A stretch of 64,000 bases of DNA from an uncultured Porphyromonadaceae bacterium. Its GTDB lineage: Bacteria > Bacteroidota > Bacteroidia > Bacteroidales > Muribaculaceae. A model generated the notes under the pieces. It was not told where the DNA came from and searched no databases. It saw only the letters and a list, made by a program, of their open reading frames with translations. Of the stretch, positions 1 to 8,914 are shown one piece after another. The position numbers and the translations under genes are program-made. Each line of letters opens with the position of its first letter. Positions within the stretch are counted from its first letter, which is position 1. Location of the stretch: contig CABUPJ010000002.1 in assembly GCA_902493335.1 (NCBI GenBank), positions 1 to 64,000 on the forward strand, given 5' to 3'.

Positions 1-2
1 GC

Positions 3-239
3 AGCAATCCGAACAGTCTTCTGATACTCCATGCCCGCGCCGACATCCCCCATCTTTATCGCTGGCCAGGCCTCAAAGAATACACCGACCCCTCCCTCGC
101 CCCTCCCGACGTCCCGATAAAGAAGCCCGACCCGACTGTTCCAATCATCATTCCCCTCAAAATCGAGCGAAGCCTATGGAACAAGGGCTTCAGCCCTTGT
201 GATGAAGAGACGCTCCACCCCCATCCTCGACCACTTTAG
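3..239 (+). CDS. Possible C-terminal end of a gene entering from the left
   Basis: An open frame of 78 codons has no start in the window and ends at a TAG at 237-239. Its codons are mostly G or C in the third position, like the genes around it, and the peptide is rich in proline. No family is recognised. The last third runs into a hairpin (a caagggc/gcccttg stem) that belongs to the repeat family just downstream, so the true stop may have been altered by the repeat. It could also be non-coding. Confidence 0.3.
   Translation, partial: SNPNSLLILHARADIPHLYRWPGLKEYTDPSLAPPDVPIKKPDPTVPIIIPLKIERSLWNKGFSPCDEETLHPHPRPL
176..205. repeat. Hairpin repeat, short copy
   Basis: A near-perfect palindrome (ACAAGGGC, TTCA loop, GCCCTTGT) is preceded by TATGGA. 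The same layout, TATGGA followed by a stem with a TTCA or similar loop, opens the two longer copies at 309 and 430, although the stem sequence differs. This looks like a shortened member of the same family. Confidence 0.5.
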
Positions 240-308
240 CGGCAGACATCCCCGCGCGTCTAAACCGACCAAACCGATGTCAAACGTACATTGACATTGT
301 TGGAAAAC

Positions 309-368
309 TATGGAGCGAGGGGTTCAGTCCTCGCAGCTAATATGCTGTGACCAAAACTATTAATGTGC
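309..368. repeat. 60-bp hairpin repeat, copy A
   Basis: This 60-bp unit matches 430-489 at 55 of 60 positions. It begins TATGGAGCGAGGG with an inverted repeat around a short loop, followed by a strictly conserved linker containing GCTGTGACCAAAACTATTAA. A second, unit-specific palindrome (gtcgccga/gctcggcgac region, 369-386) follows directly. The copies repeat with a 121-bp period. The arrangement resembles REP-type elements, but no REP-associated transposase is seen nearby. Confidence 0.75.
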
Positions 369-429
369 GTCGCCGAGCTCGGCGACGTGTTAGTGCTAAA
401 TTTGTCCTTGTGACGGCGGCTTGCCGCCG

Positions 430-489
430 TATGGAGCGAGGGTTTCAACCCTCTCAGCCAATATGCTGTGACCAAAACTATTAATGTGC
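430..489. repeat. 60-bp hairpin repeat, copy B
   Basis: Second copy of the 60-bp unit; see the first at 309. It is preceded by another palindrome (acggcgg-cttg-ccgccgt, about 412-430) and followed by a different palindrome (CGGCCTCG...CGAGGCCG, about 489-514). The stem partners differ between copies while the pairing is kept. A further partial stem (ttcaaccctcgcg, about 540-552) overlaps the 3' end of the DUF695 gene. Confidence 0.75.
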
Positions 490-533
490 CGGCCTCGCTC
501 TCCTCCTCGAGGCCGTGTAAAGGCTGCATGGCG

Positions 534-1001
534 CTACGACTTCAACCCTCGCGCAGCGTCTTGCTCCTCGGCACTGATTTCCGAGAGTTCGCGCATTTCG
601 TCGTATTCGGCCCAGTCCGGGTCGTTTTCGGCCGTTATCTGCAGGGGAAGCAGAGGATAAGGGCCAAAGGCCTCGTTGAGCTTCTTATTGAAGATATTGG
701 TGCTGAGGGTATAGAAGACCCAGTTGCGTTCACTCGCACCGGTATATATACCCGTCATGACGGCTACCGGGTCTTTGTCGAGGATGGCATTGAACGAGTC
801 GGTTATCTCCTCCATCATCTTGGCCGTGGCGTCATCGGGCATACCCGAGGCCGTGCCGTCATAAGGCCAAGTGACCTCGACGCGAATTGTGAAACGCTGA
901 TTATTTCTGAATCTTTCGATATCGCGGCGGCCGGTGACCATCACCAGACGGCCGTCTTCACTTTCGGTGGGACAGGTCCACCAGTCGTTTCGCTCTGACA
1001 T
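534..1001 (-). CDS. DUF695 domain protein
   Basis: A 155-residue soluble protein with no signal peptide or membrane segment. It opens with a Trp-Trp motif (NDWWTCP) followed by a segment reading LVMVTGRRDIERFRN, and I read it as the DUF695 family, whose biochemical role is unknown. The last residues (AARGLKS) are encoded by DNA resembling the hairpin repeats downstream, so the C terminus may have been created by repeat insertion. It lies after the RNase P RNA gene on the same strand and has no obvious operon partner. The family call comes from recollection of the sequence pattern. Confidence 0.65.
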   Translation of the reverse strand: MSERNDWWTCPTESEDGRLVMVTGRRDIERFRNNQRFTIRVEVTWPYDGTASGMPDDATAKMMEEITDSFNAILDKDPVAVMTGIYTGASERNWVFYTLSTNIFNKKLNEAFGPYPLLPLQITAENDPDWAEYDEMRELSEISAEEQDAARGLKS

Positions 1002-1017
1002 ATTATAAAGTAAAAAA

Positions 1018-1412
1018 AGACATCTGTGACCGCCTGTAAGCCGGGTTATGTAAGAGCCGTACTTTCACCCCGCAGGGGAGCGAGTTGCGGCGTCCCGTCT
1101 GTCATTTATCTACGCACCGGTGTCGCCACCGGGCTTTAGCAGTCTACCCCCCGGCAATGGACGAGCAGCCCTTGAATGCCGGTATACTTGACCTTGCAAC
1201 CCATAAGATGTGCGGCGCGCGATATCGCTGTCGCGCCCGGTGAGCTCTTACCTCGCCTTTTCACCCTTGCCTTTTCAGGCGGTTGTTTTCTGTCACATTA
1301 CTCTGCCGTCACCGACAGCTTCCCGTTAGGAAATATGGTGCTCTTTGTTGCCCGGACTTTCCTCTCGGCCCTCATGCGTGGCCGAGCGACAGACCGGCGG
1401 TCACAGACGTCT
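1018..1412 (-). ncRNA. rnpB: RNase P RNA (class A)
   Basis: On the minus strand this region has the hallmark segments of bacterial RNase P RNA: GAGGAAAGTCCGGGC near the 5' end, an AGA(G)TAATG-like segment followed by ACAGAAAAC, and CCCGGCTTACAGGCGG at the 3' end. The first and last 17 or so bases pair as helix P1 (GTCTGTGACCGCC with GGCGGTCACAGATGTC). P1 is followed by a run of seven T, which gives a natural terminator. The RNA is the catalytic part of the enzyme that cuts the 5' leader from tRNA precursors. Exact ends are estimated from P1. Confidence 0.95.
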
Positions 1413-1424
1413 GTGTAGGGTTTA

Positions 1425-2201
1425 TTACATATAACCGCGGATAATGCCGCGCTTTGAGTTCTTGACAAAAAGTATAATCTCGTCGCGCTCTTTAGTTGCC
1501 GGCAGCTCGGCCTCGATGCGTTCGAGAGCGTCGCTGACGTTCATGCTTGAGAGATAGAGATAGCGGTAGGTATCCTGAATGTCGCGGATGGTGTCGTTGG
1601 AGAAATTGCGGCGACGCAGTCCGATAGAGTTGACACCGGCATAGGCTATAGGCTCGCGGGCTGCCTTGACATAAGGAGGAATATCTTTGTTGACAAGCGC
1701 ACCGCCCTGAAGCATCACGTGCGGGCCGATGTGGCAGAACTGATGTATCAGCGAGCCGCCGCCGATGACAGCGAAGTCATCGACAATCACCTCGCCGGCA
1801 AGCTGGCTGGCGTTAGAGATGATGACATTATTGCCGACGATACAGTCGTGGGCGACATGCGAGTAAGCCATGATCAGGCAGTTGTTGCCTACGACGGTGC
1901 GGCCTTTGGCGGCTGTGCCGCGGTTGACGGTCACACACTCGCGTATCGTGGTGTTGTCGCCGATGATGGCGACAGTCTCCTCGCCGCGGAATTTGAGGTC
2001 CTGAGGGATAGCGCCGATGACGGCTCCCGGGAAGATTGTACAGTTTTTACCGATACGCGCTCCTTCGAGGATAGTGACATTGCTGCCGATACGCGTTCCC
2101 TCGCCGATCTCGACATTCTGGTCGATGGTGACAAAAGGGTCTATCACGACCGACGGCGCAATCTTGGCGGCGGGATGGATATATGCAAGAGGTTGTTTCA
2201 T
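1425..2201 (-). CDS. lpxA: UDP-N-acetylglucosamine O-acyltransferase
   Basis: A 258-residue left-handed beta-helix protein, with hexapeptide repeats over roughly residues 10-180 and a helical C-terminal part. It carries out the first step of lipid A synthesis, moving a 3-hydroxyacyl chain from acyl carrier protein to the 3-OH of UDP-GlcNAc in the cytoplasm. The catalytic His is visible in AYSHVAHDCIVGNN, and GGGSLIHQFCHIG follows. Length is normal. It is the last gene of a lpxD-lpxC/fabZ-lpxA run, 29 bp after lpxC/fabZ, and ends just upstream of the RNase P RNA gene. Confidence 0.97.
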   Translation of the reverse strand: MKQPLAYIHPAAKIAPSVVIDPFVTIDQNVEIGEGTRIGSNVTILEGARIGKNCTIFPGAVIGAIPQDLKFRGEETVAIIGDNTTIRECVTVNRGTAAKGRTVVGNNCLIMAYSHVAHDCIVGNNVIISNASQLAGEVIVDDFAVIGGGSLIHQFCHIGPHVMLQGGALVNKDIPPYVKAAREPIAYAGVNSIGLRRRNFSNDTIRDIQDTYRYLYLSSMNVSDALERIEAELPATKERDEIILFVKNSKRGIIRGYM

Positions 2202-2230
2202 TTCTTTTCGATTAGAGATATACTTGAAGG

Positions 2231-3613
2231 TTATTTATTCTTTATAATCTGGGCCATGAACTCGCACTCACAAACGACTTTCTCGCCGACAAAGGCAAGA
2301 CCCTTCATCACGGCGCAGCCGCGACGCAGAGGCGTCATAAACGAAACATGGAACAGAAGAGTGTCGCCGGGAACGACTTTCTGGCGGAACTTGACATTAT
2401 CTATCTTCATGAAGTATGTCGAATAACGCTCGGGCTCTTCGACCGAACCGAGCACAAGCAGGCCGCCGGTCTGCGCCATGGCCTCGACAAGAAGGACTCC
2501 GGGAACTACAGGTTCCTGAGGAAAGTGTCCCTGGAAGAAAGGCTCGTTGGTAGTGATGTTCTTGACACCGACGATATAGCTGTCGGCCTTGTCGATGATC
2601 TTGTCGACGAGGAGGAAAGGATAACGGTGGGGAAGGAGCTGGCGGATGCGGTTGTTGTCCATCAGCGGCGCGACGTTGGGATTATAGACTGGAGCCTGAA
2701 CGTCCTGACGCTTGATGTCGCTGCGTATCTTCTTTGAAAGCTGGGTGTTGATGGTGTGACCGGGTTTGGTGGCGATGACCTTGCCCTTGAGCGGACGGCC
2801 GATGAGGGCGATATCGCCGATGAGGTCGAGGAGTTTGTGGCGCGCAGGCTCGTTCTCGTGAGTCAGGGGACGCGGATTGATATAGCCGAAAGTCGACACC
2901 TCGCGGTGGGGAGTGCCGGTGAGGTCGGCGATATGGTCGAGCTGCTGCTGTGTCAGCGGTGTGTCATAGATGACGATAGCGTTGTCGAGATCGCCGCCCT
3001 TGATGAGGTTGGCGCTCAGCAGCGGCTCTATCTCGCGGACGAACACGAATGTGCGGGCTGCGGCAATTTCGTCGACATACTCGCTGACATGTTCCATCGA
3101 GGCATACTGGTTTGAGAGCACGGGCGACTCGAAGTTGACTTTGACTTCGACGCTGAACTCGTCGTCGGGCAGGATCATGATTTTAGAGCCTGTCTCGGGC
3201 GACGAAATCTCAATCTTGCTCTTGACATAGTAGAAATCTTTGTCAGAAGCCTGCTCTGTCAAACCTACGCGGGCTATTTCGTCGGCATAGATCTTTGCGC
3301 TGCCGTCGAGAATGGGAAGCTCGGGAGCATCGACCTTGATGAGGCAGTTGTCGACGCCTGCGGCATAGAGAGCCGACATGGCGTGCTCGATGGTGCTGAC
3401 CGACACGTCGCCTTTGGCGATGACTGTGCCGCGGTTGGTAGCCACGACATTCTCGGCCAATGCGTCGATGACCGGCTGGCCTTCGAGATCGACGCGCTGT
3501 ATTTTATATCCGTGGTTATCGGGCGCCGGGCAAAACTCTGCTGTTATATGGGCGCCGGTGTGAAGTCCTTTGCCCTTGACAGTAAAGGCTTCGCTTATGG
3601 TCAACTGTTTCAT
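2231..3613 (-). CDS. lpxC/fabZ: Bifunctional LpxC deacetylase / FabZ dehydratase fusion
   Basis: A 460-residue fusion. Residues 1 to about 300 are the zinc enzyme UDP-3-O-acyl-GlcNAc deacetylase, the committed step of lipid A synthesis. Metal ligands are seen in TIEHAMSAL and in RHKLLDLIGDIAL, and KPGHT supplies the catalytic His. Residues from about 315 are 3-hydroxyacyl-ACP dehydratase FabZ, with LPHRYPFLLVDK and the active-site His/Glu pair in FQGHFPQEPVVPG. The fusion is a known Bacteroidetes feature and couples lipid A and fatty acid synthesis. It lies 26 bp after lpxD. Confidence 0.97.
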   Translation of the reverse strand: MKQLTISEAFTVKGKGLHTGAHITAEFCPAPDNHGYKIQRVDLEGQPVIDALAENVVATNRGTVIAKGDVSVSTIEHAMSALYAAGVDNCLIKVDAPELPILDGSAKIYADEIARVGLTEQASDKDFYYVKSKIEISSPETGSKIMILPDDEFSVEVKVNFESPVLSNQYASMEHVSEYVDEIAAARTFVFVREIEPLLSANLIKGGDLDNAIVIYDTPLTQQQLDHIADLTGTPHREVSTFGYINPRPLTHENEPARHKLLDLIGDIALIGRPLKGKVIATKPGHTINTQLSKKIRSDIKRQDVQAPVYNPNVAPLMDNNRIRQLLPHRYPFLLVDKIIDKADSYIVGVKNITTNEPFFQGHFPQEPVVPGVLLVEAMAQTGGLLVLGSVEEPERYSTYFMKIDNVKFRQKVVPGDTLLFHVSFMTPLRRGCAVMKGLAFVGEKVVCECEFMAQIIKNK

Positions 3614-3639
3614 GGAGTATGTATAATGTTGTTGGTTTA

Positions 3640-4671
3640 TTATTCGTTTTCTGTTTCTGACATTTTTTCAAGACGGTCGACGCGGCTGTAGAGTTCGCCG
3701 AGATGCTTGACCCAGCTCGCCTGTCGGGCAAACTGACCGGCCGCGACGGCAGGATAACCCATCAGACGCTTGCCGTCGGCGACGTTGTTGGGTATGCCGC
3801 TCTGGGCGCCGACCTCGACTCGGTCGCCGACCTTTATGTGACCGGCAATGCCGACCTGACCGCCGATCATACACCAGTCGCCGATCTTGGCCGAACCGGC
3901 CACGCCGCCCTGAGCCGCCATGACTGTATTGGCTCCGACCTCGACATTGTGAGCGATTTGCACGAGGTTGTCGATCTTGGTACCGCGGCCAATGCGTGTC
4001 GTACCCATCGTCGCACGGTCGACTGTGGTGTTGGCGCCCAGCTCGACGTCGTCGGCAATCTCGACGATGCCGATCTGAGGTATCTTGTGGTAGCCGTCGG
4101 CCGCAGGCGCGAAGCCGAAGCCGTCGGCGCCGATGACGACACCGCTGTGAAGAATACAGCGGCTGCCGATCTTGCAGCCGTCGTAAATCTTGACGCCGGG
4201 ATAGATGATCGAGCCGTCGCCGACGGTGACATTACGACCGACATAGGCCTGCGGATAAATCTTGACATTATCGCCGATGCGGGCGCCCTCGCCGATATAG
4301 GCAAACGCCCCGACATAGACATCACTGCCGACTGTGGCTTTATCGCTTATAAACGACGGCTGCTCGATGCCGGTCAGCACAGGCTGTGTGGCCTGGGCGG
4401 CGAGAGTCATGAGCGCCGAAAGCGTCGCGTAAGGGTCGTCGACACGTATGAGCGTGGCGCTGACAGGATGCTCGGCCACAAAATCGCGGCGCACGAGCAC
4501 GATGCTCGCCTTGGTGTCATATATATGATGGGTATATTTCGGATTTGCAAGAAAGGTAATCGAGCCGGGGCCGGCTTCCTCAATTTTGGCGAATGAGCCG
4601 ACGCAGACGTTACCGTCTCCCTCGACCGTACCGCCAATCTGCTGTGCTATCAGATCTGCAGAGAAATTCAT
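3640..4671 (-). CDS. lpxD: UDP-3-O-acylglucosamine N-acyltransferase
   Basis: A 343-residue protein with an N-terminal uridine-binding domain (about 1-100) and a hexapeptide-repeat beta-helix (about 105-310). It adds the second, amide-linked acyl chain in lipid A synthesis. The catalytic His lies in QIAHNVEVG, followed by the typical GGVAGSAKIGDWCMIGGQVG. The C terminus (about 315-343) is helical, as expected for acyl carrier protein binding. It is first in the lpxD-lpxC/fabZ-lpxA set. A weak -7-like box (caaagttg at 4710-4717 read on the minus strand, i.e. CAACTTTG) may be its promoter. Confidence 0.96.
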   Translation of the reverse strand: MNFSADLIAQQIGGTVEGDGNVCVGSFAKIEEAGPGSITFLANPKYTHHIYDTKASIVLVRRDFVAEHPVSATLIRVDDPYATLSALMTLAAQATQPVLTGIEQPSFISDKATVGSDVYVGAFAYIGEGARIGDNVKIYPQAYVGRNVTVGDGSIIYPGVKIYDGCKIGSRCILHSGVVIGADGFGFAPAADGYHKIPQIGIVEIADDVELGANTTVDRATMGTTRIGRGTKIDNLVQIAHNVEVGANTVMAAQGGVAGSAKIGDWCMIGGQVGIAGHIKVGDRVEVGAQSGIPNNVADGKRLMGYPAVAAGQFARQASWVKHLGELYSRVDRLEKMSETENE

Positions 4672-4750
4672 TTTAACAGATTTCGTTCCTTATTTCTATA
4701 AACAATATGCAAAGTTGGCAAAAAAAATTCACATAGAGGGCATATACGTG

Positions 4751-4790
4751 CAAAAAACCTGCCTTCCGTGCTGCGGGAGGCAGGTTTTTA
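4751..4790 (-). terminator. Terminator after the trpB-like gene
   Basis: A CCTGCCTTCC...GGGAGGCAGG hairpin has A-rich DNA on its left, which becomes a U-run on the minus strand. It sits 19 bp after the end of the tryptophan synthase beta-like gene and separates that gene from the lpx operon. Confidence 0.85.
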
Positions 4791-4808
4791 TGGGGTTCAG
4801 AACTTGTT

Positions 4809-6170
4809 TCAGAGTTTTTCGAGGTCGTTTGTATTGTCTGTGATTTCGCTGTCGGGCACTTCATAGTTGGCGAGGTCGCCGGCGAAATAGCGGTCATAAG
4901 CGGTCATGTCGATGAGTCCGTGGCCCGAGAGATTGAAGAGTATCACCGGTGATGTGCCGCCCTCTTTGGCCTTGCGGGCTTCACGGATGGCTGCCGCGAT
5001 GGCGTGGGCCGACTCCGGCGCAGGAATTATGCCCTCGCTTTTGGCGAAGAGAGTCGCGGCCTCGAACGATTCGAGCTGAGGGATGTCGACAGCGCCGATG
5101 AGACCGTCGTTCTTGAGCTGGCTGACAACCGAGCCGGCCCCGTGATAGCGCAGACCGCCGGCATGGATGTTGGCGGGCGAGAAATTGTGACCCAGGCTGA
5201 GCATCGGTATCAGTGGCGTGTAGCCGGCCTCGTCGCCGAAGTCATAACTGAAGACGCCGCGAGTCAGCTTGGGACACGACGCGGGCTCCGCAGCGATAAA
5301 CTCGGTCGAGCGCTCGCCCGAGAGGTTATGGCGCAGGAACGGGAAGGCAATGCCCGAGAAGTTGCTGCCGCCGCCGAAACAGCCGATGACGATGTCTGGA
5401 TAATCACCGGCCATCTCCATCTGCTTCTCGGCCTCAAGACCGATGACTGTCTGATGGAGAGCCACATGATTGAGAACCGAACCGAGGGCATACTTGCAGT
5501 TGGGTGTCGACATGGCAAGTTCGACGGCCTCGCTGATGGCCGTACCGAGCGAGCCCTGATAGTTGGGGTGTTCGGTGATAATCTTGCGGCCGGCCTTTGT
5601 CGACATGCTCGGCGATGCTATGACCTCGGCGCCGTAGGTCTGCATGATCGAGCGGCGGTAGGGTTTCTGATTATAAGAAATCTTGACCATATAGACGGCC
5701 AGTTCGAGGCCGAACATGCGGCTCGCCAGCGACAGTGCCGCGCCCCACTGCCCCGCGCCGGTCTCGGTGGTGATGTTGGTGACACCCTGTTTCTTGCAGT
5801 AGTAGGCCTGCGGGATGGCCGAATTGAGTTTGTGGCTGCCGACAGGACTGACACTTTCGTTCTTGAAATAGATTTTTGCCGGGGTATCGAGCATTTTCTC
5901 GAGACCGCGGGCGCGTACAAGCGGCGTCGGACGCCATATTTTATAAAGATCGCGCACCTCATCAGGAATCTCGATCCACGAATCGGTAAAGTTAAGTTCC
6001 TGACGCGACGCTTCTTCTGAGAAGAGCGGATAGAGGTCTTCGACCGTCAGAGGTTTGTGTGTCGCGGGGTTGAGCATAGGGCGCGGCTTGACCGGCATCG
6101 ACGGAATGATGTTAAACCATGCCGTCGGTATGTCTTTCTCTGATAAGAGATACTTCTTTGACTGTTCCAT
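4809..6170 (-). CDS. trpB: Tryptophan synthase beta chain-like protein (TrpB2 type)
   Basis: A 453-residue PLP enzyme of the fold-type II family. The PLP lysine is in GSHKLN and the phosphate-binding glycine loop in CFGGGSNFSG. The length, N-terminal extension and GSHKLN motif (rather than GAHKIN) point to the TrpB2 subfamily, which joins indole with serine to form tryptophan. No trpA or other trp gene is next to it, so indole salvage or serine deamination is possible. The start chosen is the ATG at 6170 (MEQSKKYLL); an in-frame ATG 42 bp upstream would give a poorly conserved extension overlapping the promoter. Confidence 0.88.
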   Translation of the reverse strand: MEQSKKYLLSEKDIPTAWFNIIPSMPVKPRPMLNPATHKPLTVEDLYPLFSEEASRQELNFTDSWIEIPDEVRDLYKIWRPTPLVRARGLEKMLDTPAKIYFKNESVSPVGSHKLNSAIPQAYYCKKQGVTNITTETGAGQWGAALSLASRMFGLELAVYMVKISYNQKPYRRSIMQTYGAEVIASPSMSTKAGRKIITEHPNYQGSLGTAISEAVELAMSTPNCKYALGSVLNHVALHQTVIGLEAEKQMEMAGDYPDIVIGCFGGGSNFSGIAFPFLRHNLSGERSTEFIAAEPASCPKLTRGVFSYDFGDEAGYTPLIPMLSLGHNFSPANIHAGGLRYHGAGSVVSQLKNDGLIGAVDIPQLESFEAATLFAKSEGIIPAPESAHAIAAAIREARKAKEGGTSPVILFNLSGHGLIDMTAYDRYFAGDLANYEVPDSEITDNTNDLEKL

Positions 6171-6188
6171 AACATTATATTTAAAACG

Positions 6189-6196
6189 CAAATGTA
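6189..6196 (-). promoter_or_regulatory. -7 box for the trpB-like gene
   Basis: The minus strand reads TACATTTG, an exact match to the Bacteroidales -7 consensus TAnnTTTG, 19 bp before the chosen ATG. No clear TTTG -33 box is seen at the usual distance. Confidence 0.5.
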
Positions 6197-6239
6197 CACA
6201 TTTATATGACATATTGCCATCGGTTGGCGATATTTTTTA

Positions 6240-6247
6240 TATTTTTG
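6240..6247 (+). promoter_or_regulatory. -7 box for mltG
   Basis: TATTTTTG matches TAnnTTTG and lies 8 bp before the ATG of mltG, which implies a very short leader. It is in an AT-rich stretch, so a chance match is possible. Confidence 0.4.
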
Positions 6248-6255
6248 TCGGCGAT

Positions 6256-7278
6256 ATGAAAACCGGCACGAAAAAAATCATCCTTGGCTCGGCCGCAGCT
6301 CTCATCGTGATTGCCGCCGCCACGGGCCTTTATATCTACAGATATATAAGTCAACCATTTGACGGAGAAAAAGTAAGAGTCCGCGTTCCCGCCGCGGCAA
6401 CAGCCGCCGACCTACGCGACAGTCTCGTCACGGCGCTCGGCTCAGGCTATGGCTCGGCTGTCTACCGTCTGTGGGAGCTTCAGGGCGGCGATGTCTCTGC
6501 GTCTCACGGCTCATATGTCGTCGACCCCGGCGCAAGCGTCCTTTCGGTCAGCCGCCGCATTAAAAACGGCCGTCAGTCGCCCGTCAATGTGACATTCAAC
6601 AACATCCGCACCCTCGACGCCCTCGCCCGCCGCATCGCCTCACGCATGGAGTTTGACGCCGACGCCTTCATCGCCGCCTGCGACAGCGTCCTGCCTGCCA
6701 TGGGTTTCAAAGCGCCGCAATACCCCGCGGCCTTTCTGCCCGACACCTATCAGTTCTACTGGACCGACAGGGCCGATGATGTCGTCGCCGGGATAGCCGG
6801 CGTGCGCAACGATTTCTGGAACGACAGCCGCCGCGCCCGTGCCAGGGCGATGGGACTGACGCCCGTCGAAATAGCAACTGTGGCGTCAATCGTCGAAGAG
6901 GAGACAGCCAAGAGCGACGAACGGCCGCTTGTGGCACGTCTCTATCTAAACCGCCTCGCCAAAGGCATGAAACTTCAGGCCGACCCGACAGTCAAGTTCG
7001 CTATCGGCGACTTCTCGCTGCGGCGTCTTTACAACAAACACCTCACGGTAGATTCGCCATATAACACCTACCGCAACACCGGCCTTCCGCCCGGTCCGAT
7101 ACGCATTGTCGAACGCTCGAGTCTCGAAGCCGTACTCGACGCCCCCGCACATGATTTCATCTATATGTGCGCCAGAGAAGACTTCTCGGGCTATCACAAC
7201 TTCGCCACCGACTATGCGGGCCATCAGGCCAACGCGCGCCGCTACCGCGCAGCCCTCGACAAAAGGAATATCAGATAG
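6256..7278 (+). CDS. mltG: Endolytic peptidoglycan transglycosylase MltG
   Basis: A 340-residue protein with one N-terminal membrane segment (about residues 8-27) and a periplasmic YceG domain. MltG cuts nascent glycan strands at the inner membrane and is thought to release new peptidoglycan. The catalytic Glu lies in VASIVEEETAKSDE, followed by ARLYLNRLAKGMKLQADPTV and the typical C-terminal YNTYRNTGLPPGPI. The start is the ATG at 6256; the frame stays open upstream but would read back into the divergent trpB promoter region. It is divergently transcribed from the trpB-like gene. Confidence 0.95.
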   Translation: MKTGTKKIILGSAAALIVIAAATGLYIYRYISQPFDGEKVRVRVPAAATAADLRDSLVTALGSGYGSAVYRLWELQGGDVSASHGSYVVDPGASVLSVSRRIKNGRQSPVNVTFNNIRTLDALARRIASRMEFDADAFIAACDSVLPAMGFKAPQYPAAFLPDTYQFYWTDRADDVVAGIAGVRNDFWNDSRRARARAMGLTPVEIATVASIVEEETAKSDERPLVARLYLNRLAKGMKLQADPTVKFAIGDFSLRRLYNKHLTVDSPYNTYRNTGLPPGPIRIVERSSLEAVLDAPAHDFIYMCAREDFSGYHNFATDYAGHQANARRYRAALDKRNIR

Positions 7279-7445
7279 CCGAACCGGCTCTTAGACAATT
7301 TTAAATCAAAGTATGGAACTATTTTTATTGTTGGACGTTATAGTAAGCAAATGAGCTTATTTTCCCGGTCAATAGAGCACCGCCGTGAAGCTACGATCGC
7401 TCTTGTCAGCCGGTAGATATTACCAACAATTTAAATTACATACTA

Positions 7446-8870
7446 ATGATTGACCCTAATTATCGTCAAGGCGACGTAAAAAGCGATCCCTTCGGACAAG
7501 ACGCGATGCTCAACCCCGCACCGGTAGAAAAAATTCCTGACGGCCCTACAACACCTCAAGTAGCCTATCAGATGGTAAAAGACGAGACTTTTGCCCAGAC
7601 ACAGCCGCGTCTGAATCTTGCCACGTTCGTAACCACTTATATGGACGAGTATGCGACCAAGCTTATGAACGAGGCCATCAACATCAACTATATTGACGAG
7701 ACAGAGTATCCCCGTGTGGCCGTTATGTGCCAGAAATGTATCAATATAGTCGCAAATCTCTGGAACACACCCGAACAGAAGAAATGGAAAACCGGCGCTC
7801 TCGCCATCGGCTCGTCCGAGGCCTGTATGCTCGGCGGCATCGCCGCGTGGAAACGCTGGATCGAACGCCGCAAGAAAGCCGGCAAACCCTACGACAAACC
7901 CAACTTCGTCATTTCGGCCGGTTATCAGGTCGTGTGGGAAAAATTCGCCACACTCTGGAACATCGAGATGCGTCAGGTGCCTCTGTCGACCGAACACCCC
8001 ACTCTCGACATCGACCAGGCCATCAAGATGTGTGACGAAAACACATTCTGCGTCGTTGCCATACAGGGTGTCACCTGGACAGGTCTTAACGACGACGTCG
8101 AGGCTCTCGACAAAGCTCTCGACAAATACAACGCCGAGACAGGCAATGAAGTCTGCATCCATATCGACGCAGCTACCGGCGGCTTCATCCTGCCGTTCAT
8201 CAATCCTGACAAGAAATGGGACTTCCGCCTGAAATGGGTGCTCTCGATCAGTACATCGGGCCACAAGTTCGGTCTCGTATATCCGGGTCTCGGATGGGTA
8301 GTCTGGAAAGACAAACAGTATCTGCCAGCCGACATGTCGTTCACAGTCGACTACCTCGGCGCTGAAGTAACCCAGGTGGGTCTGAACTATTCACGTCCGG
8401 CCGCACAGATACTCGGCCAGTACTATCAGTTTATCCGCCTCGGATTCGAGGGTTACAAGAATGTCCAGTACAACTCGATGCAGATAGCCAAGTATCTCCA
8501 CTCGCAGATTTCGGCCTTCCCCGAATTCATACCCTATTCGCCCGATGTTCCCAACCCCATCGTGACATGGCTTATGAAGCCCGAAGTCCAGAAAGATGCC
8601 AAATGGACACTCTATGACCTTCAGGACAAACTGGCTCAGCACGGCTGGATGGTACCGGCCTATGCGATGCCGGTCAATATCCAGGACATGGTTGTGATGC
8701 GTGTGCTCTGCAAACAGGGCTTCAGCCGCGACATGTGCGACGAACTCCTCCACGATATTACCGCAGCCGTGGCCGAGCTGAATGCTCTCGAATACCCGAC
8801 GACGACACGTATCGCCATGGAGAAAAACATCCCTCTCGCAAGCAAATCATTCAACCACACCGGCAAATAA
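7446..8870 (+). CDS. gadB: Glutamate decarboxylase
   Basis: A 474-residue PLP enzyme that converts glutamate to GABA and CO2, using up a cytoplasmic proton. The PLP lysine is Lys274 in TSGHKFG. Also seen are the HIDAATGGF segment and the LTSNPVGT-equivalent substrate loop region near IGSSEACMLGG. The N terminus carries the LPxxxMxP-type helix region shortened relative to E. coli. It is first in a gadB-glsA-gadC set on one strand, which together gives glutamine- and glutamate-dependent acid resistance. The C-terminal tail ends with IPLASKSFNHTGK, which holds a His as in pH-gated GadB enzymes. Confidence 0.96.
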   Translation: MIDPNYRQGDVKSDPFGQDAMLNPAPVEKIPDGPTTPQVAYQMVKDETFAQTQPRLNLATFVTTYMDEYATKLMNEAININYIDETEYPRVAVMCQKCINIVANLWNTPEQKKWKTGALAIGSSEACMLGGIAAWKRWIERRKKAGKPYDKPNFVISAGYQVVWEKFATLWNIEMRQVPLSTEHPTLDIDQAIKMCDENTFCVVAIQGVTWTGLNDDVEALDKALDKYNAETGNEVCIHIDAATGGFILPFINPDKKWDFRLKWVLSISTSGHKFGLVYPGLGWVVWKDKQYLPADMSFTVDYLGAEVTQVGLNYSRPAAQILGQYYQFIRLGFEGYKNVQYNSMQIAKYLHSQISAFPEFIPYSPDVPNPIVTWLMKPEVQKDAKWTLYDLQDKLAQHGWMVPAYAMPVNIQDMVVMRVLCKQGFSRDMCDELLHDITAAVAELNALEYPTTTRIAMEKNIPLASKSFNHTGK

Positions 8871-8914
8871 CCGTAAGCCCCGCTTGCGACAGCTAAATCA
8901 GACCACAGAACAGC

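Noticed and set aside
468..998. A 176-codon frame on the plus strand opposite the DUF695 gene
   Set aside because: Its start lies in the hairpin repeat and the rest is antisense to a better-supported gene.
1176..1418. An 80-codon open frame over the RNase P RNA gene
   Set aside because: The DNA is explained in full by the structured RNA on the other strand.
5004..6020. A 338-codon open frame opposite the trpB-like gene
   Set aside because: The trpB-like gene on the other strand has clear motifs; this frame has no family features and is an antisense shadow.
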